Assembly: GCF_003604215.1 (NCBI RefSeq)
Contig: NZ_QXGS01000001.1
Coordinates: 62,001 to 126,000 of the forward strand
DNA: 64,000 nt
Direction: 5' to 3'
From: Teichococcus vastitatis
GTDB taxonomy: Bacteria; Pseudomonadota; Alphaproteobacteria; Acetobacterales; Acetobacteraceae
The number at the start of each line of letters is the position of its first letter. Position 1 is the stretch's first letter. The position numbers and the translations under genes were made by a program. The notes beneath the pieces were generated by a model. The model ran no database searches, was not told the DNA's origin, and saw only the letters and a list, made by a program, of their open reading frames with translations. Positions 17,442 through 25,484 of this stretch are shown here, in pieces.

Positions 17442-19079
17442 TCAGGCCGCCTGCGCCGCTACGGACCGGCCGAGCAGGCTGCGCGCCACCGCCTCCGCCG
17501 TGCGGATGCCATCCACGCCGGCCGACAGGATGCCGCCCGCATAGCCTGCTCCTTCCCCGGCCGGAAACAGGCCGCGGGTGTTCAGGCTGTGCCCGTCGGC
17601 GCCGCGCCGCACCCGGACGGGGGAAGATGTGCGGGTTTCCAGCCCAGTCATCACGGCATCGGGCCGGGCATAGCCTCTCAACTGACGGTCGAAGGCCCCG
17701 ATCGCTTCGCGGAGCGCGGACACTGCGAAATCCGGGAGCAGCGCGGCCAAGTCGGTCGGTGTCACGCCCGGCTTATAGGACGGCACCACCTCCCCCAGCG
17801 AGGTGGAGGGGCGCCCGGCGAGGAAATCGCCCACCGTCTGCGCCGGGGCGCGATAATCGCTGCCGCCGGCGCGGAAGGCGGCTTCCTCCAGGCGGCGCTG
17901 GAACTCGATGCCGGCGAGCGGGCCGCCGGGATAATCCTCCGGCCCGACACTGACCACCAGCGCGGCGTTGGCGTTGCGCTCGGCGCGCGAATACTGGCTC
18001 ATGCCGTTGGTGACGACGCGGCCCGGCTCCGACGCGGCCGCCACCACCGTACCGCCTGGGCACATGCAGAAGCTGTACACCGCGCGGCCGTTGGAGGCGT
18101 GGTGCACCAGCTTGTAGTCGGCCGCGCCCAGCGTCTTGTTGCCGGCGAAGTCGCCGAAGCGGCAGCGGTCGATCATGCCCTGCGGATGCTCGATCCGCAC
18201 GCCGACCGAGAAGGGCTTGGCTTCCAGGTAAACACCGCAGCGCTCCAGCATGGCGAAGGTGTCGCGGGCGCTGTGTCCCACCGCCAGCACCACGTGGTCG
18301 GCTTCCAGCACCTCGCCATTGTCCAGCGCGACGCCGCGCATCTGCCGCGCGCCATCCGCGCCGGTCTCGATCAGCAGCTCGGCGACCTTGCTGCCGAACC
18401 GGTATTCGCCGCCCAGGGATTCGATGGTGGCGCGCATGCTCTCCACCATGGTCACCAGGCGGAAGGTGCCGATATGCGGCTTGGAGACAGTGAGGATCTC
18501 CTCCGGCGCGCCGGCCTTGACGAACTCCTCCAGCACCTTGCGGCCGTGATGCTGCGGGTCCTTGATCTGGCTGTACAGCTTGCCGTCGGAGAAGGTGCCG
18601 GCGCCGCCTTCCCCGAACTGCACGTTGGATTCCGGGTTCAGCTCGGAGCGGCGCCATAGGCCCCAAGTGTCCTTGGTGCGCTCCCGCACCACCTTGCCCC
18701 GTTCCAGGATAATCGGCCGGAAGCCCATCTGTGCCAGGATCAGCGCCGCCAGCAGGCCGCAGGGCCCGGCGCCCACCACCAGCGGGCGGCGCGGCAGGTG
18801 CTCCGGCGCGCGGCCGAGGAAGCGGTAGCGCATGTCCGGCGACGGGTTCACATGCGGGTCGGCGCTGAAGCGACGCAGCACCGATGCCTCGTCCCGCAGC
18901 ACGAGGTCGAGGGTGTAGATCAGGTGGATCGCGGATCTGCGGCGCGCATCGTAGCCGCGGCGGAACACCCGCATCTCCAGCAGCGCGTCATCGGCCAGGC
19001 CGAGGCGTTCCAGCACGGTGGAGCGCAGCGCCTCCGCCGGATGGTCGAGGGGCAGCTTCAGTTCGGTCAGTCGCAGCAT
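17442..19079 (-). CDS. FAD-dependent dehydrogenase of the COG2509 family
   Basis: A 545-residue flavoprotein found widely in bacteria but without a settled function. The N-terminal 100 residues (MLRLTELKLPLDHPAEALRS onward) form the typical pre-domain. The FAD motif is VVGAGPCGLLAALILAQMG at about residues 98-116, then NVQFGEGGAGTFSDGKLYSQ, a hallmark of this family, and a C-terminal FPAGEGAGYAGGILSAGVDG. I use the ATG at 19079, which matches the common family start; a GTG at 19097 would add six residues. It stands alone between oppositely acting neighbours. Confidence 0.87.
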   Translation of the reverse strand: MLRLTELKLPLDHPAEALRSTVLERLGLADDALLEMRVFRRGYDARRRSAIHLIYTLDLVLRDEASVLRRFSADPHVNPSPDMRYRFLGRAPEHLPRRPLVVGAGPCGLLAALILAQMGFRPIILERGKVVRERTKDTWGLWRRSELNPESNVQFGEGGAGTFSDGKLYSQIKDPQHHGRKVLEEFVKAGAPEEILTVSKPHIGTFRLVTMVESMRATIESLGGEYRFGSKVAELLIETGADGARQMRGVALDNGEVLEADHVVLAVGHSARDTFAMLERCGVYLEAKPFSVGVRIEHPQGMIDRCRFGDFAGNKTLGAADYKLVHHASNGRAVYSFCMCPGGTVVAAASEPGRVVTNGMSQYSRAERNANAALVVSVGPEDYPGGPLAGIEFQRRLEEAAFRAGGSDYRAPAQTVGDFLAGRPSTSLGEVVPSYKPGVTPTDLAALLPDFAVSALREAIGAFDRQLRGYARPDAVMTGLETRTSSPVRVRRGADGHSLNTRGLFPAGEGAGYAGGILSAGVDGIRTAEAVARSLLGRSVAAQAA

Positions 19080-19164
19080 CGGGGGGTTGTTATCCACCTG
19101 GAAGAGCGAGGGTCGGGCAGTGCCGCGCCATATAGCCCCGCCCTTCGCACGATTCCATCGGCCG

Positions 19165-20301
19165 CTATCGCGCCTCTGCCCGCAGCGCCGCGCAGACCGT
19201 CTCCACCTGCTCGTCGGTCAGTTCGGGATAGATCGGCAGGCTCAGCACCTCGCGCGCCGCCAGCTCGGTCTCGGCGCAGGCGGCGGGGCCGAGTGCGATC
19301 CGGCCGAAATAAGCCAGCTGCTGGTGGACCGCCGCCGGGTAATGGACGGCGGTGGCGATGCCCCGGGCCCGCAGCCGCGCCGCCAGGGCCTCGCGGTCCG
19401 GGCTGCGCACAACATACTGGTGGTACACGTGCTCCACGCCCGGTCGGCAGGACGGCGCGGCGATCGGGCCGCCTGCCAGGGCCGCGTCATAGGCGGCGGC
19501 GATGGCCCGGCGGCGAGCATTGGCGGCCTCCAGCAGCGGCAGCCGGACCCGCAGGATGGCGGCCTGCATCTCGTCCAGCCGGCTGTTCACCCCCACGGTG
19601 TCCGACAGGTAGCGCTGCTTCCAGCCATATTGGCGGATCGCGGCGATGCGCTCGGCCAGCGCCTCGTCATCGGTGGTCAGCACGCCGGCATCGCCCAGCG
19701 CGCCGAGATTCTTGGTGGGGTACAGGCTGAAGGCGGCGGCATCGCCGAACCGCCCGACCCGGCCGCCCTCCAGCAGCGCGCCATGCGCCTGGGCGCAATC
19801 CTCGATCACGGCCACCCCGGCAGCGCGGCAGGCGACCACCATCGGCCGCAGGTCGCAGGGATGGCCATACAGGTGCACCGGGATCACGGCACGGATCGGC
19901 GGCAGGCCCGGCGGCGGGTCCTCCAGCACGGCCACCAGCTCGTCCGGGTCCATGGTGTAGGTGTCGGGGTCGATGTCGAGCAACAGCGGCGTGGCGCCCA
20001 CCATCTCGATCGCCGCCACCGTGGCGACGGCGGTGTGCGACACTGTGGCCACCGTCATGCCCGGCCCGATGCCGAGGCCGCGCAGGATCAGCATCAGCGC
20101 GTCGGTGCCGTTGGCGCAGCCGATGGCGCGCTTCTGTTCCATCCAGGCGGCGTATTCCCGCTCGAATGCGGCGCCTTCACCGCCCAGGATGTACCAGCCC
20201 GAGGCCAGCACGCGGCCCACTGCGGCGTCGATGGCGTCCTGCTGCGCCCGGTAAGCGGCACCGGGATCGGCCTGCGGAACAGTGATCGAGGGCACGTCCA
20301 T
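19165..20301 (-). CDS. DegT/DnrJ/EryC1/StrS sugar aminotransferase
   Basis: A 378-residue PLP aminotransferase expected to put an amino group on a keto-deoxy NDP-sugar. The cofactor lysine is K197 in FSLYPTKNLGALGD; other family marks are GCANGTDALMLIL, VIPVHLYGHPCDL and VIEDCAQAHGA. The ATG at 20301 has GCAGGAG eight bases upstream, inside the overlap region; an ATG at 20325 overlaps the epimerase stop (ATGA). The two genes are clearly coupled and probably feed one nucleotide-sugar pathway. WecE, ArnB and QdtB-like proteins are all in this family; which sugar is made cannot be told here. Confidence 0.9.
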   Translation of the reverse strand: MDVPSITVPQADPGAAYRAQQDAIDAAVGRVLASGWYILGGEGAAFEREYAAWMEQKRAIGCANGTDALMLILRGLGIGPGMTVATVSHTAVATVAAIEMVGATPLLLDIDPDTYTMDPDELVAVLEDPPPGLPPIRAVIPVHLYGHPCDLRPMVVACRAAGVAVIEDCAQAHGALLEGGRVGRFGDAAAFSLYPTKNLGALGDAGVLTTDDEALAERIAAIRQYGWKQRYLSDTVGVNSRLDEMQAAILRVRLPLLEAANARRRAIAAAYDAALAGGPIAAPSCRPGVEHVYHQYVVRSPDREALAARLRARGIATAVHYPAAVHQQLAYFGRIALGPAACAETELAAREVLSLPIYPELTDEQVETVCAALRAEAR

Positions 20302-20321
20302 CGGCGCAACTCCTGCGGCGT

Positions 20322-21302
20322 TCATAGGTATTGCGAAAGGCGCGGGCGGAACCAGTCGAGGCTGCGGCGCAGCCCCTCCGCCAGCGGAACGCGGGGTGCC
20401 CAGCCGGTGACGGCGCGAAAGGCCGAATCATCGGCATGAAAGCTGCCGATGTCGATTGGCGCCCGCTCGGCGGGGAAATCGCGCACGGTGAAGCCGCCCT
20501 GCCCGCCATGCGCCTGCACCGCGGCCTCGGCAAGCTGCAACAGGGAGACCGGCGGTGCGCCGCCGATGTTGAAGAACCGCCCGGCGCAACCCGGCGTCGC
20601 GGCCGCGGCCAGAAAGGCGGCCACCACGTCGTCCAGATAGGCCAGGTCGCGCAGCTGGTCGCCCCCCCAGACCTCGAAGGGCTCGCTTTCCAGCAGCCGG
20701 CGGAACCAGATGCCCAGAAAGGTCTGCCGCGCATCCTTCACCCGCAGCCGCGGGCCGTAGCAATTGGTCAGCCGCAGCGACACCACCGGGCGGCCCTGCA
20801 CGCGGCTCTCCATCAGCCAGTACTGCTCGCCGGCAAGCTTCGACACGCCATTGGCGTCAGGCGGGCTGAGCGGATGGTTCTCATCCACGGGCAGGTAGCG
20901 CGGCCGGCCGTAGAATTGCCGTGTCGAGGCGTGCACCACCACCGCCCCGGGGGAGCCGACGCGCAGCGCCGCGATCAGCCGCAGCTGCGCCGTGGCGTTC
21001 ACCGCCAGGTCGGTGAAGGGATCGGCCATGCTGCCCGCGTGGCTGGTCTGCCCCGCCAGGTTGAACACCGCGTCCAGCCCATCGGTCAGCGGCTCCAAAG
21101 GAGCATCGCGCAGATCCGCTACCACCAGCCGGGCACCGCAACCGTGGAGGTTGGCGGGGTTGGCCCCGCTGTCCGGCAGCATGGCGTCCAGCGCGGTGAC
21201 CCGGGCGCCCGCGGCGTCCAGCGCATGGCACAGCCCGCTGCCCAGGAAGCCGGCGCCGCCGGTGACCAGAACATGACGGCCCGACCAGGAGAAGCCGCTC
21301 AC
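20322..21302 (-). CDS. NAD-dependent epimerase/dehydratase (extended SDR) with atypical active site
   Basis: A 326-residue NDP-sugar-modifying short-chain dehydrogenase. The cofactor motif HVLVTGGAGFLGSGL is at residues 10-24 and a later NCYGPRLR matches the substrate-binding region. The catalytic Ser/Thr is present (VHASTRQFYG), but the usual Tyr-x3-Lys reads N151-G-V-S-K155, so the proton-donating tyrosine is replaced by asparagine. I take GTG at 21302 as start because GGGAG sits seven bases before it and it places the Rossmann motif at the usual distance; an ATG at 21377 would add 25 low-complexity residues. It overlaps the aminotransferase gene. Confidence 0.85.
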   Translation of the reverse strand: MSGFSWSGRHVLVTGGAGFLGSGLCHALDAAGARVTALDAMLPDSGANPANLHGCGARLVVADLRDAPLEPLTDGLDAVFNLAGQTSHAGSMADPFTDLAVNATAQLRLIAALRVGSPGAVVVHASTRQFYGRPRYLPVDENHPLSPPDANGVSKLAGEQYWLMESRVQGRPVVSLRLTNCYGPRLRVKDARQTFLGIWFRRLLESEPFEVWGGDQLRDLAYLDDVVAAFLAAAATPGCAGRFFNIGGAPPVSLLQLAEAAVQAHGGQGGFTVRDFPAERAPIDIGSFHADDSAFRAVTGWAPRVPLAEGLRRSLDWFRPRLSQYL

Positions 21303-21486
21303 GCGCGGGCTCCCGCGTGGCAGGGTTCGGGGTGCGGCACCAGCATCGTCACGCTGCTCCAGGCGGTTGACCGGCATTGCACCGGACCTTGATCAGGCTT
21401 TGCGGCGGAAGCAGGGCCATCGAAGAGCCTGGGCAAGGCGCCCGCCGCGCGCGGAGCATGCCCTGCCCCGCCCGCGAAATGAAGTC

Positions 21487-21495
21487 ATTATCACA
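21487..21495 (-). promoter_or_regulatory. Possible extended -10 promoter for the epimerase/aminotransferase pair
   Basis: In an AT-rich island on the minus strand, TGTGATAAT gives a TGn extension plus GATAAT, five of six matches to TATAAT. It is upstream of the epimerase gene and downstream of dctA. No good -35 element is apparent. Confidence 0.35.
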
Positions 21496-21539
21496 TACGC
21501 GAGAGCATGATCTTCCGGATGTGGCGCCCCGTTCCGGGA

Positions 21540-22853
21540 TTATTCGGCCGCGCCGCGCGCCGGCGCCGGAACGGCATCATCGACGATGTGGCTGTGCGGC
21601 CCGCGCGCCAGTTCCGACCTCAGTTGCTCGGGGTGCAGCTCGCCTTCCCAACGGCTGATGGCGACGCAGGCCACGCCATTGCCGATCAGGTTGGTCAGCG
21701 CCCGGCACTCGCTCATGAACTTGTCGATGCCGATCAGCACCGCCAGCGCCGCGATCGGGATGTCGGGGATCACCGACAGCGTCGCCGCCAGGGTGATGAA
21801 GCCCGCCCCGGTCACGCCCGAAGCGCCTTTCGAGGTCAACATGGCGACCAGCAGGATGGTCAGCTCCTGCCCCAGCGTCAGCGGCGTGTTGGTGGCGTAG
21901 GCCAGAAACATCGTCGCCAGCGTCATGTAGATGTTGGTGCCATCCAGGTTGAAAGAATAGCCCAGCGGCACCGTCAGCCCGACCACGTTGGGCGAACAGC
22001 CGAGCCTCTCCATCTTGCGCATGATCTGCGGCAGCACGCTCTCGGAGGAGGAGGTGCCGAGCACGATCAGCAGCTCCTCCCGGATGTAGTTGATGAAGCG
22101 CAGGATGGAGAAGCCGCAGAACCGCGCGATGCTGCCCAGCACCAGCAGCACGAACAGTGCCGCGGTGATGTAGAAGGTGGCCACCAGCTCGCCGAGGCGC
22201 AGCAGCGAGCCGATGCCATACTGGCCGATGGTGAACGCCATCGCGCCGAAGGCGCCCACCGGAGCCGCCTTCACCACGATACCGACGATGCCGAAGAAGA
22301 TCGCCGCCATCTGGTCCACGGCATGCGCCACCGGCACCCGCGCCCGCTCCGGCAGGGCGTTGATGGCGAAGCCGGTCAGCACGGCGATGAACAGCACCTG
22401 CAGCAGGTCGCCATTGACGAAGGCCTCGAAGAAGGTGTCGGGAATGATGCCCATCAGGTGGGCCACCAGGCTGTCGCCCTGGGCCTTCTGGGTGAAGCCC
22501 TGCACCGCACGGGCGTCGAGCTGGGACGGGTCGATGTTGAAGCCCTGCCCGGTGCGGAACACCTTGGCGACGATCAGGCCGATGGCCAGGGCGAAGGTGG
22601 ACACCACCTCGAAATACAGGATGGCCTTCAGCCCGACGCGGCCGACCTTGCTGGCCTCCCGGACGCTGGCGATGCCGTGCACCACGGTGCAGAACACCAC
22701 CGGCGCGATCACCAGCTTGATCAGCTTCACGAAGCCATCGCCGAGCGGCTTCAGCGCCGCCCCCGTTGCGGGCCAGATGGCGCCCACTAGCACGCCCAGC
22801 ACGATCGCGATCAACACCTGTACATAGAGCAGGCCCAGCCAGCGCCTCACCAT
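21540..22853 (-). CDS. dctA: C4-dicarboxylate:proton/sodium symporter
   Basis: A 437-residue inner-membrane carrier of the DAACS family that imports succinate, fumarate and malate with cations. The hairpin signatures are [14 protein letters not shown] and [14 protein letters not shown], and the unwound helix carries [15 protein letters not shown]. Length and the start [20 protein letters not shown] match DctA closely. No dctBD two-component genes are adjacent, so control is unclear; the 360-base upstream region holds two inverted repeats. The long in-frame extension upstream of 22853 is not coding. GltP is a possible alternative but the sequence favours DctA. Confidence 0.92.
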   Translation of the reverse strand: MVRRWLGLLYVQVLIAIVLGVLVGAIWPATGAALKPLGDGFVKLIKLVIAPVVFCTVVHGIASVREASKVGRVGLKAILYFEVVSTFALAIGLIVAKVFRTGQGFNIDPSQLDARAVQGFTQKAQGDSLVAHLMGIIPDTFFEAFVNGDLLQVLFIAVLTGFAINALPERARVPVAHAVDQMAAIFFGIVGIVVKAAPVGAFGAMAFTIGQYGIGSLLRLGELVATFYITAALFVLLVLGSIARFCGFSILRFINYIREELLIVLGTSSSESVLPQIMRKMERLGCSPNVVGLTVPLGYSFNLDGTNIYMTLATMFLAYATNTPLTLGQELTILLVAMLTSKGASGVTGAGFITLAATLSVIPDIPIAALAVLIGIDKFMSECRALTNLIGNGVACVAISRWEGELHPEQLRSELARGPHSHIVDDAVPAPARGAAE

Positions 22854-23213
22854 CGATCCGGTTCCTCGATCCACGCGCCACCGCGCAGACCGCCGGGAAC
22901 GTCCGGACGGCACGGCTGCGGTGCCGGGGGAGCGCGGGCGGCGGCGGCGGCGGTCAGTTCCTGGCGCGCAGCGCCGCCACGCCGCCAGGATGCCCGGTTC
23001 CGCATGGCGGGCGCTGCCCGTGCGGTGGGGCCTAGCGCCTTCGCTTTCCGGGCAATATGGCCACGGGCCCGGGCGGCCTTCACGGCCCCGCGCGCGATCC
23101 CGCACCGCCCCCCGAAAGCCGTTTGTTATGAACGGCTTCCGGGCACATGTCCGAAAGCTGAAATCAAGGACATGTTGCCTGGCCAGGATGCCGGCCGCGG
23201 CCTGGCGGGCGGA
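22854..23213. other. 360-base intergenic region between ridA and dctA, with two inverted repeats
   Basis: No coding sequence is supported here. It holds two inverted repeats: AAGCCGTT-TGTTATG-AACGGCTT at 23116-23138, which could be a ridA terminator or an operator, and ACATGTCC-15 bases-GGACATGT at 23145-23175, whose half-sites each contain the palindrome ACATGT. The dctA promoter should lie in this region, but no -10/-35 or -12/-24 pair stands out. The part nearest dctA is very GC-rich. Confidence 0.6.
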
Positions 23214-23573
23214 TCAGCGCGGCGCCAGCGCGATGCCGGTGATCTCCACCTTCCATTGCGGATCCACCAGCTTGCCCTGGATGGTCATGCGGGCCGGCTT
23301 GTGCGCGGGGTCGAGCCAGCGGTCCCAGGCGCGGTTCATCGCCGGGGCATCATCGATGTCGGTCAGCACGATATTCACCTGCAGCAGAGCGCGCTTGTCG
23401 GTGCCGGCCTCGGCCAGCAGGACGTCGATCTGCGCCAGGATGTCGGCGGTCTGCCCCTCGGCATCGAGCGAGGCGTCATCGGCCACCTGCCCCGCCAGGA
23501 ACACGAAGCCATTGGCGACGGTGGCGCCGCACAGGCGCTGCTCCTCAGCGAGACGGCGGATGGTATCGGGCAT
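23214..23573 (-). CDS. RidA family protein (YjgF/YER057c/UK114)
   Basis: A 119-residue trimeric RidA-type protein. The family typically hydrolyses reactive enamine/imine intermediates made by PLP enzymes. Visible family stretches are GFVFLAGQVADD near residue 22, LLQVNIVLTDIDDAPAMNRA and MTIQGKLVDPQWKVEITGIA. The arginine typical of archetypal RidA (around residue 105, in the C-R-x-x-x-E-I context) is not found; the equivalent part reads KLVDPQWKVEI, so it belongs to a less studied subgroup. The start MPDTIRRLAEEQRL is set by family length. Confidence 0.87.
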   Translation of the reverse strand: MPDTIRRLAEEQRLCGATVANGFVFLAGQVADDASLDAEGQTADILAQIDVLLAEAGTDKRALLQVNIVLTDIDDAPAMNRAWDRWLDPAHKPARMTIQGKLVDPQWKVEITGIALAPR

Positions 23574-23640
23574 GCGGCGGCCTTTCCTGTTGAATTGAGG
23601 ACGCCGAGGCTGCCATGCCGCGCCGCGCCGGGCGACCCCC

Positions 23641-24507
23641 TTAGCCGGCGAGGTGCGGCCGCCGCCACAGCCGCGCCAGCAGCCCGTCCGCCGGGCCGAG
23701 CAGCACGGACACCACCCAGAGCGCGCCGGCCACCAGGACGATGGCGGGCCCGGTGGGCAGGTCAAGATGGTACGACGCGAGCAGGCCCGAGACACTCGAC
23801 AGCAGCGCGATCAGCACGGCGGCATAGGTCATGCCGCCGACGCTGTGGCCCCAGTGGCGCGCCGCCACGGCAGGCAGCATCATCAATCCGACTGCCATCA
23901 GCGTCCCCAGGGCCTGGAAGGCGGACATCACATTCAGCACCACCAGCCCCAGGAAGACCATGTGCCACGCCCCGCCATGCGCCCTGGCGGCGGCGGCGAA
24001 GCCCGGATCGAAACATTCCAGAACCAGCGGCCGCCAAGCGAAGGCGAGGGCCAGCAAGGTGATGCTGGCCACGCCGGCCATCAGGAACAGGGCCGGATCG
24101 TCGACGCCGAGAACGCTGCCGAACAACAGGTGGGACAGCTCCATCGAGCCGGCCCGGGTCGAGATCAGGGTCACGCCGAGTGCCAGCGCCACCAGGTAAA
24201 GCGCCGCCAGCGCCGCGTCCTCGCGCCCGCCCGTGGCGCGCGACACCGCCCCCGCCCCCACCGCCCCCACCAGCCCGGCCAGCAGCCCGCCCAGCGACAT
24301 GGCGGTGACCGACAACCCGGCCACCAGGAAGCCCGCGGCGATGCCGGGCAGAATGCCGTGTGCCAGCACCTCGGCCGTCAGGCTCATCCGCCGCAGCATC
24401 AGGAACACGCCGAGCGGCGGTGCCGCCACGGACAGGGCCAGGCAGCCCACCAGCGCGCGCCGGAGAAAGCCGAACTCGACGAAGGGCGAGAAGATCAGGT
24501 CGAACAC
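23641..24507 (-). CDS. znuB: Zinc ABC importer permease
   Basis: A 288-residue ABC-3 family integral membrane protein with about eight helices. The family marks are LGVFLMLRRMSLTAEVLAHG near the N-terminus and ALGTLMAVGLMMLPAVAARH in the later cytoplasmic loop. It follows znuC by seven bases. Manganese and iron importers share this family; zinc is inferred from the Zur-type operator in front of the operon. The binding protein ZnuA is not in the window. Confidence 0.88.
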   Translation of the reverse strand: MFDLIFSPFVEFGFLRRALVGCLALSVAAPPLGVFLMLRRMSLTAEVLAHGILPGIAAGFLVAGLSVTAMSLGGLLAGLVGAVGAGAVSRATGGREDAALAALYLVALALGVTLISTRAGSMELSHLLFGSVLGVDDPALFLMAGVASITLLALAFAWRPLVLECFDPGFAAAARAHGGAWHMVFLGLVVLNVMSAFQALGTLMAVGLMMLPAVAARHWGHSVGGMTYAAVLIALLSSVSGLLASYHLDLPTGPAIVLVAGALWVVSVLLGPADGLLARLWRRPHLAG

Positions 24508-24514
24508 GCGGCGC

Positions 24515-25246
24515 TCAGGCTGCGAGGCCGCAGGCTTCGGCGTCGGCGTCCCAGGCTTCCGACATCATCCGCGCCTTCAGCCGGTTCTCGGCGGTCAACA
24601 CCTCCGCGGTGGGTCCCCAGGCGATCGGCTCGCGCGCCAGGATCAGGGTGCGCGGAAACTGCGCCCGCACCAGGTCGAGGTCGTGCAGCACGGCGATCAC
24701 GGTGCGGCCTTCGCCATGCCAGCGGCGCACCAAAGCCAGCAGGTCGGCGGCGGTGCGGGCATCGACGGCGTTGAACGGCTCATCCAGCAGGATCACCGGC
24801 GCATCCTGCACCAGCAGCCGCGCGAACAGCACCCGCTGGAACTGGCCCACCGAGAGGCTGCCCACCGGCCGCCGCTCGAAGCCCTCCAGCCCCACGGCGG
24901 CCAGGGCGTCGTGCGCCGCCCGCCGCTCCGCCGGGCCCAAGGCACGGAAGGCGCCGGCCCGTCCCCAATGGCCCAGCTGCACCACCTCCAGACAGGAGAT
25001 GGGAAACTGCCGGTCGGTGGCGGCCGCCTGCGGCAACAAGGCGATCCGCTCCCGCGCCACGCTGAGCCGGCCCTCCTGCGCCGGGTGCAGCCCGGCGATG
25101 GCGCGCAGCAGGGTGGATTTGCCGGCCCCATTCGGACCGATCACCGCGGTCAGGCTACCGGCCGCGAAGTCGCCCGACAGATGATGCACCGCCGGGCGCC
25201 GGCCATGCAGCAGCGTCACATCGCGCAGGATCACCGGCGCGCTCAC
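24515..25246 (-). CDS. znuC: Zinc ABC importer ATPase
   Basis: A 243-residue ATPase that pairs with the ZnuB permease. Walker A is GPNGAGKST, Walker B and D-loop are VILLDEPFNAVDART and the switch histidine is in VLHDLDLV. The ABC signature reads LSVGQFQRV, a variant of LSGGQ. The start is a GTG whose first four bases overlap the stop of a 43-residue upstream reading frame (GTGA), indicating translational coupling. A longer frame starting at 25276 is less likely. Operon order is small peptide, znuC, znuB. Confidence 0.88.
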   Translation of the reverse strand: MSAPVILRDVTLLHGRRPAVHHLSGDFAAGSLTAVIGPNGAGKSTLLRAIAGLHPAQEGRLSVARERIALLPQAAATDRQFPISCLEVVQLGHWGRAGAFRALGPAERRAAHDALAAVGLEGFERRPVGSLSVGQFQRVLFARLLVQDAPVILLDEPFNAVDARTAADLLALVRRWHGEGRTVIAVLHDLDLVRAQFPRTLILAREPIAWGPTAEVLTAENRLKARMMSEAWDADAEACGLAA

Positions 25247-25374
25247 GCCAGCAACGCCCAGGCCACGCCGGCCCACAGCACGGCCAACACCGCCGCCGCC
25301 AGCAGAAGGCGGGCCCCCGATCCCGCGGACAGGGCGAGCGGGTCGGAGAGGGGAGGAAACAAGCGTTGGGGCAT
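25243..25374 (-). CDS. 43-residue single-span membrane peptide leading the zinc operon
   Basis: A short frame beginning MPQRLFPPLSDPLALSAG and continuing into one hydrophobic segment (residues about 22-43, rich in Leu, Ala, Val and Trp) that ends at the C-terminus. Its stop overlaps the znuC start by four bases. The ATG lies two bases from the edge of the Zur-type palindrome and has no ribosome-binding site, so the message is probably leaderless or starts within a few bases of it. It may be a real small subunit or a coupling leader that controls znuC translation. I do not recognise a family. The positional evidence for translation is good; function is unknown. Confidence 0.5.
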   Translation of the reverse strand: MPQRLFPPLSDPLALSAGSGARLLLAAAVLAVLWAGVAWALLA

Positions 25375-25376
25375 AG

Positions 25377-25395
25377 TATGTTATGACATAACATA
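25377..25395. promoter_or_regulatory. Zur-type operator
   Basis: The perfect palindrome TATGTTATG-A-CATAACATA matches the GTTAT/ATAAC layout of zinc uptake regulator (Zur) sites in proteobacteria. It ends two bases before the ATG of the first operon gene on the minus strand, so bound repressor would block the promoter. It could also influence the divergent DUF445 gene, which starts 90 bases away. Confidence 0.78.
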
Positions 25396-25484
25396 GACGT
25401 CGCAGGGCTCAAGGGTTTGTTGGATCCGCATTGTTTCGCCAACGCGCCTCCCCGCCCGGGCGCCGGCGCACTACGTTGGCCGGG

